Origin: Streptomyces sp. NBC_00663 | Lineage (GTDB): Bacteria; Actinomycetota; Actinomycetes; Streptomycetales; Streptomycetaceae | Assembly: GCF_036226885.1 (NCBI RefSeq) | Contig: NZ_CP109027.1 | Span: 7,750,001 to 7,814,000 of the forward strand | Length of the DNA stretch: 64,000 bases | Direction: 5' to 3' | Shown here: positions 52,188 through 60,121 of the stretch, in pieces | How the letters are laid out: the number at the start of each line of letters is the position of its first letter | Numbering within the stretch: position 1 is the first letter of the stretch | Position numbers and translations under genes: made by a program | The notes under the pieces: model-generated | Told to the model about the DNA's origin: nothing | Seen by the model: only the letters and a program-made list of their open reading frames with translations | Database searches by the model: none

Positions 52188-53729
52188 TCAGGCCGGGGCG
52201 ACGGCCTCCGCGGGCAGCGTCGCACGGGCCTTGCGGGCCCGGTAGGCCACGCCCGCCGCGACGGTGACGCCGAGGAACAGCACCGTGAACCACTGGAAGT
52301 ACCAGTGGCCGCCCGCCGGGTCGTACACCGCGGCCCGGGGCCAGGCCAGGTTGACGGCCATGAGGAGGCCGTAGACGAGGGCGAGGGCGTTGACCGGGAC
52401 GCCCCAGCGGCCGAGGGAGAAGAGCGGCGCGCCCGCCTCGTCGGTGCCGTCGGTGGTGAAGCGGCCGCGCATCCGGGCGACGAGGAGCGGGCCGGTGACC
52501 ATCGCGTAGGCCAGGTACAGCATCACGATGCAGGTCGTGCCGATGGCCAGGAACGCCTCCGGGGAGGCGAAGTTCAGCAGGAGCAGGGCCGCGGCGAGGA
52601 CGCCGACGACCAGGGCGGGGGCGGTCGGCATGCCGGTGCGGGGGTTGACCCGGGCGAGCCGTGCCGAGTAGGGCAGTTGGCCGTCGCGGGCCATGGAGAA
52701 CAGCATCCGGCAGGCCGCCGTCTGGATCGCGAGCGTCGCCACCGCGATCGCCACCACCACGTCGGCCAGCAGCACCTTGCCCACGCCGTCGCCGAGGCTG
52801 CTCGTGAGGACGTAGCTCAGCCCGTCGACCGCGAGGCGCCCGTCCGTGAGGCTGGGCGCCGCCAGCAGGCCGCCCAGCACGATCAGCCCGCCGAGCAGCC
52901 CCGCCGCGCCCAGCGCGGTGAGGATCGTCCGGGGCGCGGTACGCCGGGGATGGTGTGTCTCCTCGCTCATCTCGCCCGCGCTGTCGAAGCCGATCATCAC
53001 GTACGCGGCCGTGAACGAACCGACGAGCAGCGCCCCGAACAGCCCGCTCTGCGCGGCGCCCTCGGTGTGGAAGGTGATGCCCGGAGTGCGCTCGGAGTGG
53101 GTGAGCAGCAGGACGACGATGAGCACCGCGCCGATGATCTCGGCCGTCACGCCGACCCGGTTGACCACGGACATCACACGGTTGTCCAGGACGTTCACCA
53201 GCGTCGTCAGCGCCAGCAGGACCACCCCGAGCAGCGCCGCGTTGGCCGCGCCGTCCGCCGAGGTCGGTGCGGGGTCGGTGCCGACCAGCTGGAAGCCGGA
53301 CCAGATGGCGGGCAGCACCATCTGGAGCGCCAGTGCCGCCGCCGCGACCACCACGATCTGTCCGATCACCATGATCCAGCCGGCGAACCAGCCGAAGGTG
53401 AGGTTCGAGAGGCGGGACGACCACTGGTAGATCGCGCCCGAGATCGGATAGCGCGCCGCCAGCTCGGCGAAGCAGGCGGCGACCATCAGCTGTCCGAGCA
53501 GGACCGCGGGCCAGGCCCAGAAGAAGACGGGGCCGCCGAACGCGTACCCGAAGGCGAAGAACTGGAAGACCGTCGTCAGGACGGAGATGAAGGAGAACCC
53601 GGCCGCGAACGAGGCGTACCGGCCCAGGCTGCGGTGCAGTTCCTGGCGGTAGCCGAACGCGGTGAGGGAGCGGTCGTCGGGGGAGTGCGGTGGATCGGGG
53701 CGGACGTCGGACGGGGTGGTGGTCGTCAC
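52188..53729 (-). CDS. APC-family amino acid/amine permease
   Basis: 513-residue transporter with about 12 hydrophobic helices. The first part, SLGRYASFAAGFSFISVLTT and ELAARYPISGAIYQW, is typical of the amino-acid/GABA permease group. GTG 53729 is the start. A near-copy of the operator found before the carboxylase operon lies 25-46 bases upstream, so this permease probably imports the nitrogen compound (guanidine, urea or a precursor) used by that operon. Confidence 0.9.
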   Translation of the reverse strand: MTTTTPSDVRPDPPHSPDDRSLTAFGYRQELHRSLGRYASFAAGFSFISVLTTVFQFFAFGYAFGGPVFFWAWPAVLLGQLMVAACFAELAARYPISGAIYQWSSRLSNLTFGWFAGWIMVIGQIVVVAAAALALQMVLPAIWSGFQLVGTDPAPTSADGAANAALLGVVLLALTTLVNVLDNRVMSVVNRVGVTAEIIGAVLIVVLLLTHSERTPGITFHTEGAAQSGLFGALLVGSFTAAYVMIGFDSAGEMSEETHHPRRTAPRTILTALGAAGLLGGLIVLGGLLAAPSLTDGRLAVDGLSYVLTSSLGDGVGKVLLADVVVAIAVATLAIQTAACRMLFSMARDGQLPYSARLARVNPRTGMPTAPALVVGVLAAALLLLNFASPEAFLAIGTTCIVMLYLAYAMVTGPLLVARMRGRFTTDGTDEAGAPLFSLGRWGVPVNALALVYGLLMAVNLAWPRAAVYDPAGGHWYFQWFTVLFLGVTVAAGVAYRARKARATLPAEAVAPA

Positions 53730-53753
53730 GGAGGCACCTGCCTTCGACGTGGA

Positions 53754-53775
53754 ATTCCTGTCAGGCGACAGAAAT
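53754..53775. promoter_or_regulatory. Second TetR-type operator, before the APC permease
   Basis: TTCCTGTCA-GG-CGACAGAAA matches the operator at 45608 (TTTCTGTCG-TG-CGACAGAAA) at 17 of 20 positions, and the right flank ATTA is also shared. It lies 25 bases before the permease start. Confidence 0.7.
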
Positions 53776-53876
53776 TAAGGAGGGGCTGTTTCGCCCCGAT
53801 GACGCGGTCATGTCGAAGGCGGTCCCAAGTCCTCACGCCCTTGCGCGGCCCGCTCAAACGCGATACATCGTGTCTA

Positions 53877-53906
53877 TTGACGGGTCTTCGTGACTCGCGA
53901 TATGTT
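53877..53906 (+). promoter_or_regulatory. Candidate padR promoter
   Basis: TTGACG (53877-53882), 18 bases, TATGTT (53901-53906), a good main-sigma promoter about 50 bases before padR. CGCGATA occurs on both sides (53859 and 53896), and ACAT/ATGT half-sites flank the -35/-10 region, which could be PadR autoregulatory sites. Confidence 0.5.
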
Positions 53907-53955
53907 CGGCTACGGATATTCGGTCACGGGTGAGGATGCGAGGTGAACCGGGCCC

Positions 53956-54546
53956 ATGCGGCGACGTAAGCTCCGCAATCCCCTGGCGCTCGCCGTGCTG
54001 GCGACGCTGTGGCAGAAGCCCATGCATCCCTACGAGATCGCCCAGACCCTGCGCCGCCAGGGCAAGGACTCCAGCACGAAGATCAACTACGGCTCGCTCT
54101 ACACCGTCGTGCAGAGCCTCGAGAAGCACGGCTTCGTCGAGGTCACGGACGTGGAGCGGCAGGGCAACCGACCCGAGCGCACGGTCTACGGCATCACCGC
54201 GGCCGGCCGCCAGGAGACCACCGAGTGGATGTCGGACCTGGTCGCCTCTCCGGCCAAGGAGTACCCGATCTTCGAGACCGCGCTCTCGCTGCTCGGCGTA
54301 CTGCACCCGGACGACGTGGTGACGCTGCTGGAGGAGCGGCTCGACGCCCTGCTGGTCCAGGCGGCGAGCAGCCGCGGCGCGCTGGAGAAGCTGTACGAGA
54401 CGCTGCCCCGGCTCTTCCTCGTGGAGAACGAGTACCAGCTCCACATGGTGGAGGCGGAGGCGGCGTGGGTCCGCGGCTTCCTCGACGAGATCAAGGCGGG
54501 CGCACTGCCCGGGATCGAGGAGTGGAAGGCCCTGCACGAGATCTGA
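53956..54546 (+). CDS. PadR-family transcriptional regulator
   Basis: 196-residue PadR repressor. The N-terminal winged helix contains the family's PYEIAQTLRR, INYGSLYTVVQSLEKHGFVE and TVYGITAAG signatures; a C-terminal helical domain follows (VirR-C type). GAGGTGA precedes ATG 53956. It is followed by an ABC-2 exporter pair on the same strand, a frequent arrangement in which PadR represses the exporter and is released by the drug. Confidence 0.92.
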   Translation: MRRRKLRNPLALAVLATLWQKPMHPYEIAQTLRRQGKDSSTKINYGSLYTVVQSLEKHGFVEVTDVERQGNRPERTVYGITAAGRQETTEWMSDLVASPAKEYPIFETALSLLGVLHPDDVVTLLEERLDALLVQAASSRGALEKLYETLPRLFLVENEYQLHMVEAEAAWVRGFLDEIKAGALPGIEEWKALHEI

Positions 54547-54735
54547 CGAACGGCACGAGACCTGATGAAGAACAGGCCCCGGCACGGCTGTTGCAGCAGC
54601 GGTGCCAGGGCCTCGAACCCCGAGCTGAATCCGCCGTGAGGCACATCCAGGCGATCGAGGTGCGGCACACCCAGGATAGCCCGGTGCCCCTCCAGCGGAT
54701 CAGCTGTCATCCGCTCACCCAGGAGAGCACCTGCC

Positions 54736-55752
54736 ATGAACACCCGTGCGCCCGCAGTCGAGGCGCGTCAGCTGATCAAGACCTATCCCGGTGACGTCAC
54801 CGCCCTCAACGGCCTGGATATCACCGTCGAACCCGGCACCGTCTTCGGGCTCCTCGGCCCCAATGGCGCCGGCAAATCCACCACCGTCAAGATCCTCACC
54901 ACCCTGGCCCGTCCCGACTCCGGCGCGGCCACCGTCGCCGGCCACGACGTGCTGCGCCACCCGGACCGGGTCCGCCGCGCGATCGGCGTGGTCGCCCAGA
55001 ACTCCGGCGCCGACCCCGCCGCCACCGGCCGCGAGAACCTCCTGCTCCAAGGCAGGCTCTACGGTGTGAAGGGCGCCGACCTCGACCGCCGGGTGACCGG
55101 GCTGCTCGACCGCTTCAGCCTCTCCGACGCCGCGAACCGCCAGGTCAAGGGCTACTCCGGTGGCATGCGGCGCCGCCTCGACGTCGCCCTCGGTCTGGTG
55201 CACCGCCCCGAGGTCCTCTTCCTGGACGAGCCCACCACCGGTCTCGATCCGCAGGCCCGCAGCGCCATGTGGGACGAGATCGGCCGGCTCGCCGGTGAGG
55301 AGGGGCTGACCATCCTGCTCACCACGCACTACCTCGAAGAGGCCGACCGGCTCGCCGACCGCGTCGCGATCGTCGACCGCGGCCGGGTCGTCGTCGAAGG
55401 CACCCCCGACGCCCTCAAGGGCGAACTCCGCGGCGACGCCGTCCACCTGGAGCTGCGCGCCACGGTCGGCGAAGCCGGTCGTACGCTGCTCAAGGGTGCC
55501 CTCGGCGGACTGCCCGGGGTGCACGAGGTGCTGATGGACGGCCGGCGCGCCAGCGTCCGCGCCGACGACGGGGCGGACGCGATGCCCGCCCTGCTCGGCG
55601 CCCTGGAGCGGGCCGGTGTCGGCGTCGCCGCCGCGACCGTCGCCCGCCCCTCACTGGACGACGTGTATCTGCGCTACACGGGGCGGCGCTACGCGCAGGT
55701 CACGGAGACCGTGGACACCGAGGAGCCGGTTGCCGCGGGAGGTGCCCGATGA
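54736..55752 (+). CDS. ABC exporter ATPase, DrrA-like
   Basis: 338-residue ATP-binding subunit. Walker A GPNGAGKST (41-49), signature YSGGMRRRLD, Walker B LFLDEPTTGLD and the H-loop TTHYLEEADR are intact. The long C-terminal extension matches DrrA-type drug-resistance ATPases. AGGAG precedes ATG 54736. It overlaps the permease gene by 4 bases and is probably controlled by the upstream PadR protein. The exported compound is unknown. Confidence 0.93.
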   Translation: MNTRAPAVEARQLIKTYPGDVTALNGLDITVEPGTVFGLLGPNGAGKSTTVKILTTLARPDSGAATVAGHDVLRHPDRVRRAIGVVAQNSGADPAATGRENLLLQGRLYGVKGADLDRRVTGLLDRFSLSDAANRQVKGYSGGMRRRLDVALGLVHRPEVLFLDEPTTGLDPQARSAMWDEIGRLAGEEGLTILLTTHYLEEADRLADRVAIVDRGRVVVEGTPDALKGELRGDAVHLELRATVGEAGRTLLKGALGGLPGVHEVLMDGRRASVRADDGADAMPALLGALERAGVGVAAATVARPSLDDVYLRYTGRRYAQVTETVDTEEPVAAGGAR

Positions 55753-56525
55753 GCACCGTCGTCTCCCAGACCTGGTACATGACGCAGCGTCAACTCATGG
55801 TGTTCGTACGGCAGCCCGCCTACGCGATCATCACCCTGATTCAGCCCGTGATCTGGCTGTTCCTCTTCGGCAGCCTGTTCCGTGACGTCGTCGAGCTCGG
55901 CGGCTTCGGCACCACCTCCTACCTCGACTACCTCGTCCCCGGCGTGGTCGTGATGAGCGCGCTCAGCTCCAACATGTGGGCGGGGATGACCACGCTCGAC
56001 GAGATCCAGCGCGGCACCCTCGACCGCTTCCTGACCACCCCGGTCAGCCGGGCCGCCCTGATGAACGGCAACGTCGTCATCAACGGCCTGGTCACCGCCC
56101 TGCAATCGGTCGTCATCGTGCTGCTCGGGCTGCTGGGCGGCGCGGACTACCCCGGCGGGATCGCGGGCGTCGCCGTGCTGGTCCTCGCCTCGGTCCTGCT
56201 CGGCACCGTCTTCGGGGCGCTGTCCAACGCGCTCGGGATGCTGGTGCGGGAGCGGGAGTCGATCATCGGCGTCAACACCTTTCTGCTGCTGCCGCTGACC
56301 TTCCTGTCCAGCGCCTTCATGGCACCGAGCCAGATGCCGTCCTGGATGCGGCACATCGCCGACTTCAACCCGCTCGACTGGGCGATGGTGGCCGGTCGTT
56401 CGGCACTGTCGGAGAACCCGGACTGGGCTGCGGTGCTGGGGCGCGGCGGGGCGCTGCTGGCGCTCGCGGTGGCGGCGGTGTGGCTGTCGATACGGACGTT
56501 CAGGTCGTACCAGCGGTCGGTGTGA
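55749..56525 (+). CDS. ABC-2 type exporter permease, DrrB-like
   Basis: 258-residue membrane subunit with six hydrophobic helices. Its N-terminus TQRQLMVFVRQPAYAIITLI and the stretch MTTLDEIQRGTLDRFLTTPV are typical of DrrB/ABC-2 permeases. It is translationally coupled to the ATPase (ATGA overlap). Closed by the hairpin at 56552. Confidence 0.93.
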   Translation: MSTVVSQTWYMTQRQLMVFVRQPAYAIITLIQPVIWLFLFGSLFRDVVELGGFGTTSYLDYLVPGVVVMSALSSNMWAGMTTLDEIQRGTLDRFLTTPVSRAALMNGNVVINGLVTALQSVVIVLLGLLGGADYPGGIAGVAVLVLASVLLGTVFGALSNALGMLVRERESIIGVNTFLLLPLTFLSSAFMAPSQMPSWMRHIADFNPLDWAMVAGRSALSENPDWAAVLGRGGALLALAVAAVWLSIRTFRSYQRSV

Positions 56526-56551
56526 GGCCGTCGGGACAGCGGAAAGCGGAA

Positions 56552-56580
56552 AGCGGCCCGTGCGTGCTGCACGGGCCGCT
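56552..56580. terminator. Bidirectional terminator
   Basis: AGCGGCCCGTGC / GCACGGGCCGCT, 12 bp with a 5-base loop, between the convergent exporter permease and siderophore-interacting protein genes. An alternative outer pairing GGGACAGCGG / CCGCTGTCCC is also possible. Confidence 0.8.
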
Positions 56581-56590
56581 GTCCCAGGGC

Positions 56591-57433
56591 TCACGCCGTC
56601 GGCGTGCCCTCCTGCTCGTTCTCGATCCGGGCGTTCCACTCCTGCTTCGAGGCCTGCCAGCCGTCCTCGTTGTGGCCGAGCCGCCAGTAGCCGGAGATCG
56701 ACAGGTCCTCGCGGGGGATCTCGCGCTCGACGCGCAGCAGCTGCCGCAGCTCCTTCACGAAGTGCGCCTCGCCGTGGACGAAGGCGTGCACCCGCCCCTC
56801 GGGGAACTCCAGCGCCCGCACGGCCTCGGTCAGCGCGTCGCCGACCGGCCGGTCCCCGCGATGCAGCCAGACGACCTCCACATCGGAGTCGATCTTCTGC
56901 TCCTCCTCGGGGCCGGCCACCTCGACGAAGGCGTACGCCGTGACTCCGTCGGGCAGCGCCTCCAGGGAGCGGGCGATGGCGGGCAGCGCGCTCTCGTCAC
57001 CGACGAGCAGATGCCAGTCGGCGGCGGTGTCGGGGGCGTAGGCGCCGCCGGGGCCCATGAACCAGACGGTCTCGCCCGGCCGCACCTGCGCCGCCCAGGG
57101 CCCGGCGAGACCCTCGTCGCCGTGGATCACGAAGTCCAGGGTCATCTCGCGGTGTTCGGCGTCCCAGTGGCGGACCGTGTAGGTCCGGGTCACCGGCCAC
57201 TGCTCGCGCGGGAACTCCTCGCGGATCCGTTCCATGTCAAAGGGCTCGGGATAGACGGCACCCCCCGCCGGGAACAGCAGCTTCACATAATGGTCGGTGC
57301 AGGTGTCCGCCGCGAAATCGGCGAGCCCCTCGCCTCCGAGCACGACCCGCTGCATGTGCGGGGTCAGTCGCTCGGTGCGGACGACCTCCGCGGAATGCGG
57401 CTTCCGCGGCTTGCGTCCCGGTCGTTCTGCCAT
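56591..57433 (-). CDS. Siderophore-interacting protein (ferric-siderophore reductase)
   Basis: Cytoplasmic FAD enzyme that reduces ferric siderophores to release iron, 280 residues. The N-terminal FAD-binding domain carries TRTYTVRHWD (family R-x-Y-T-x-R motif); the C-terminal SIP domain includes LLVGDESALPAIARSLEALP and SGYWRLGHNEDGW. GGGAGG precedes ATG 57433. A near-ideal iron box lies 22 bases upstream, so it should be derepressed under iron starvation by a DmdR/IdeR regulator. Confidence 0.94.
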   Translation of the reverse strand: MAERPGRKPRKPHSAEVVRTERLTPHMQRVVLGGEGLADFAADTCTDHYVKLLFPAGGAVYPEPFDMERIREEFPREQWPVTRTYTVRHWDAEHREMTLDFVIHGDEGLAGPWAAQVRPGETVWFMGPGGAYAPDTAADWHLLVGDESALPAIARSLEALPDGVTAYAFVEVAGPEEEQKIDSDVEVVWLHRGDRPVGDALTEAVRALEFPEGRVHAFVHGEAHFVKELRQLLRVEREIPREDLSISGYWRLGHNEDGWQASKQEWNARIENEQEGTPTA

Positions 57434-57454
57434 GGCGGCCTCCCTGCTTCCCTG

Positions 57455-57470
57455 CTTAGGCTTACCTAAG
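57455..57470. promoter_or_regulatory. Iron box (DmdR/IdeR site)
   Basis: CTTAGG-CTTA-CCTAAG is a perfect-armed dyad close to the actinobacterial iron box TTAGGTTAGGCTAACCTAA. It sits right before the siderophore-interacting protein gene. Confidence 0.85.
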
Positions 57471-57578
57471 TTAACATCTCCCCTTACTTAACACCCCTTG
57501 TCTGAGGGCAAGATTAAGTCAAACGAGAATGCGGTTCCCCTCCGATGAGAAGGTGATTCGCCCAGCGGAGAAGATGAT

Positions 57579-58499
57579 TTACGGAGCCAGGGTCGTCAGC
57601 AGCCGCTGAAGCGACCCGCCCAGGCCCCAGCGCGCCCCCAGCTCCTCCATTGCGGCCGGGTCCCGCGGGCCGCGCGGCAGCGTCGGGTCGACGTCCGGCA
57701 GCGGGACGTCGTCCGCGACATGCACGACCTTCGGCGCCACCGCGACATACGGCCGCGACTCGTCCAGGCGCTTGCGCTGCGACGGCGTGAGCTTCGCCTT
57801 CGGGTCGTCGACCGCCGCCATGATCCCGGCCAGGTCGCCGAACTCGGCCAGCAGCTTGGCCGCCGTCTTCTCCCCGATGCCGGGCACCCCCGGCAGACCG
57901 TCGCTCGGGTCGCCGCGCAGCAGCGCCAGATCCGCGTACCCGCGTCCGTCGACGCCATACTTCTCGCGCAGCCACGCCTCGTCGGTGAGCTGGAGCGTGC
58001 CCACGCCCTTGAGCGGGTACAGCACGCGGATGCCGCGAGCGTCGTCCACCAGCTGGTACAGGTCGCGGTCGCCGGTGACGATGTCGACCGGGCCCTTCGC
58101 CCGCGCGGTGAACGTGCCGATCACATCGTCCGCCTCGTAGCCCGCGACGCCCACGCGCGCGATGCCGAGCGCGTCCAGGACGGCCTCGATGACCGGCACC
58201 TGCGGTGACAGCGTGTCCGGCACCTCCTCCTCGTCCGGCCCGACCTCATGCTCCTCGGCGACCCGGTGGGCCTTGTAGGAGGGGATCAGATCGACCCGCC
58301 ACTGGGGACGCCAGTCGGCGTCCATGCAGGCCACCAGCTCATCGGGGCGGTGGTCCTTGACCAGGCGGTCGATGAACTCCAGCAGCCCGCGCACGGCGTT
58401 CACCGGCGTGCCGTCCGGGGCCTTCACGGACTCCGGTACACCGAAGTAGGCGCGGAAGTAGAGCGAGGCGGTGTCGAGAAGCATGAGTCGTCCGGTCAC
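57579..58499 (-). CDS. 5'-3' exonuclease (Pol I N-domain-like)
   Basis: Stand-alone flap/5'-3' exonuclease of 306 residues, homologous to the N-terminal domain of DNA polymerase I. Metal-site acidic clusters are visible: MLLDTASLYFR near the start, ACMDADW, GYEADDVIGT, DIVTGDRDLYQL, and LLRGDPSDGLPGVPGIGEKT with the helix-hairpin-helix. GTG 58499 is preferred because it abuts a PafBC-like promoter with 7 bases between -10 and start codon; ATG 58508 or 58511 would add three or four residues. A DUF2568 gene lies upstream on the same strand. Confidence 0.9.
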   Translation of the reverse strand: MTGRLMLLDTASLYFRAYFGVPESVKAPDGTPVNAVRGLLEFIDRLVKDHRPDELVACMDADWRPQWRVDLIPSYKAHRVAEEHEVGPDEEEVPDTLSPQVPVIEAVLDALGIARVGVAGYEADDVIGTFTARAKGPVDIVTGDRDLYQLVDDARGIRVLYPLKGVGTLQLTDEAWLREKYGVDGRGYADLALLRGDPSDGLPGVPGIGEKTAAKLLAEFGDLAGIMAAVDDPKAKLTPSQRKRLDESRPYVAVAPKVVHVADDVPLPDVDPTLPRGPRDPAAMEELGARWGLGGSLQRLLTTLAP

Positions 58500-58506
58500 G
58501 CCTCGC

Positions 58507-58529
58507 ATCATGCCGTACGGCACCGACAG
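58507..58529 (-). promoter_or_regulatory. Weaker PafBC-like promoter before the 5'-3' exonuclease
   Basis: Minus strand: CTGTCGGTG, 8 bases, CATGAT. Against TTGTCRGTG-N8-TANNNT it differs at the first base of each half. The -10-like box ends 7 bases before GTG 58499, as in the other two candidates. Confidence 0.4.
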
Positions 58530-58889
58530 TCACCCGCCGACGCGGGTCACCAGCCAGCGCCAGCGCGGTTGTTCGGTGACGAGGGTCGCCGCGGCCAGCA
58601 CCGACACGACGACCGCCGCCCACACCGGCCAGGCCCACCACGCCGCGACCACCGCCACGACGAGCTGGAGCAGCACCAGCAGGATCGTCACCGCGCCGGG
58701 CACCGGGACGATCACCTGCGCCTTGTCGCCCGGTGTGGAGAACACGGTCGGCAGACCGATGAGGACCACCACCGCGAGGACGGCGAGCACCCAGGAGTAC
58801 GCGGCCAGGGCCCAGGGCGCGGCGACCCATGCCACCAGCTCCGTCGCGAAGCGCAGTACCGACGCGCGTCTGTCGTCCGGTCGTTCCAC
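58530..58889 (-). CDS. DUF2568 (YrdB-like) membrane protein
   Basis: 119-residue integral membrane protein with four hydrophobic helices: FATELVAWVAAPWALAAYSW, VLAVLAVVVLIGLPTVF, VTILLVLLQLVVAVVAAW and WAAVVVSVLAAATLV. The pattern and length fit DUF2568. GTG 58889 follows GAGGGGGAC. Function unknown. It ends 30 bases before the exonuclease start and overlaps none of the candidate promoter. Confidence 0.8.
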   Translation of the reverse strand: MERPDDRRASVLRFATELVAWVAAPWALAAYSWVLAVLAVVVLIGLPTVFSTPGDKAQVIVPVPGAVTILLVLLQLVVAVVAAWWAWPVWAAVVVSVLAAATLVTEQPRWRWLVTRVGG

Positions 58890-59029
58890 AGCCGTCCCCC
58901 TCAGCAGCGATGTGAAGCGTCGGCGGTGATCCTACGGACTCGTTGTGAACTGAACCACTTTCCGGTTTGTCCTGGTCGGCCAGGGGCAGGCGCCGCCACT
59001 GACCCCCGCCCCCGACGCAAGAGGTACGC

Positions 59030-60121
59030 GTGTCAGCCAGGCTAGAGGCCGAACATCTCTACAAGGTGTTCGGCAGACGACCGAGTGAGGCAGTCGAGAG
59101 ACTGCGCGATGGAGCCGACCGGGAGGAGCTGCGCACCGACGGGACGACCGCCGCCGTCATCGACGCCTCCTTCACCGTGGACCCCGGCCAGATCTTCGTC
59201 GTCATGGGCCTGTCCGGATCCGGCAAGTCGACGCTGCTGCGCATGCTCAACGGGCTGCTGGAACCGACCGAGGGCAACGTCCGCTTCGACGGCCAGGACC
59301 TGACCGCCCTCGGCGACCGGGAACTGCGCGAGGTCCGCGCACGCAAGATCAGCATGGTCTTCCAGCACTTCGCGCTGTTCCCGCACCGCAGCGTCCTGGA
59401 GAACGCCGCCTACGGCCTCGCCGTGCAGGGCGTCCCCAAGGCCGAGCGCATGAAGCGCGCCACCGAGGCCCTGGAGCTGTGCGGCCTCGCCGGCTGGGAG
59501 AAGTCCTGGCCCGACGAGCTGTCCGGCGGTATGCAGCAGCGCGTGGGCCTGGCCCGCGCCCTGGCCACCGACGCCGACCTGCTGCTGATGGACGAGTCGT
59601 TCAGCGCCCTCGACCCGCTGATCCGCCGGGACATGCAGGACCAGCTGCTCCAGCTCCAGCAGACCCTGAAGAAGACGATCGTCTTCATCACCCACGACCT
59701 CAACGAGGCCATGCGGCTCGGCGACCGGATCGCCGTCATGCGCGACGGCCGGATCGTCCAGAACGGCACCGCCGAGGACATCCTCGTCCGGCCCGCGAAC
59801 GACTACGTCGCCTCCTTCATCCAGGACGTCGACCGCTCCCGCGTCCTGACCGCGTCCGCCGTCATGGACACCGACGTGCGCGGCGACGAGGCCGACTGCG
59901 GCTGCACGAGCGCCTGCGAGACCGCGACGCCCGACACCCCGTTCACCGAACTCTGCGCGATGAGCGCCCGCTCGACGCACCCCGTCGCGGTGCTGGACGA
60001 CAGCCGCCGGCTCGTCGGCGTGGTCCCCAGCAGACGGCTGATCGGCTTCCTCGCCGACGGACAGGCCATCCCCGCGCCCCGGGCGGGCGACGACAAGGCG
60101 GAGGCGGTGGCCCGTGCCTAG
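59030..60121 (+). CDS. Glycine betaine/proline ABC transporter ATPase (ProV/OpuAA-like)
   Basis: 363-residue ATPase of an osmoprotectant importer. Walker A GLSGSGKST (60-68), Q-loop VFQHFALFPH, signature ELSGGMQQRVG and Walker B LLLMDESFSALDP are intact. The C-terminal part keeps only one CBS-like unit (SARSTHPVAVLDDSRRLVGV), shorter than the CBS pair of OpuAA; ionic-strength sensing may be changed. A Cys-rich stretch DCGCTSACE in this region is unusual. GTG 59030. It overlaps the fused permease gene by 8 bases. Confidence 0.92.
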   Translation: MSARLEAEHLYKVFGRRPSEAVERLRDGADREELRTDGTTAAVIDASFTVDPGQIFVVMGLSGSGKSTLLRMLNGLLEPTEGNVRFDGQDLTALGDRELREVRARKISMVFQHFALFPHRSVLENAAYGLAVQGVPKAERMKRATEALELCGLAGWEKSWPDELSGGMQQRVGLARALATDADLLLMDESFSALDPLIRRDMQDQLLQLQQTLKKTIVFITHDLNEAMRLGDRIAVMRDGRIVQNGTAEDILVRPANDYVASFIQDVDRSRVLTASAVMDTDVRGDEADCGCTSACETATPDTPFTELCAMSARSTHPVAVLDDSRRLVGVVPSRRLIGFLADGQAIPAPRAGDDKAEAVARA

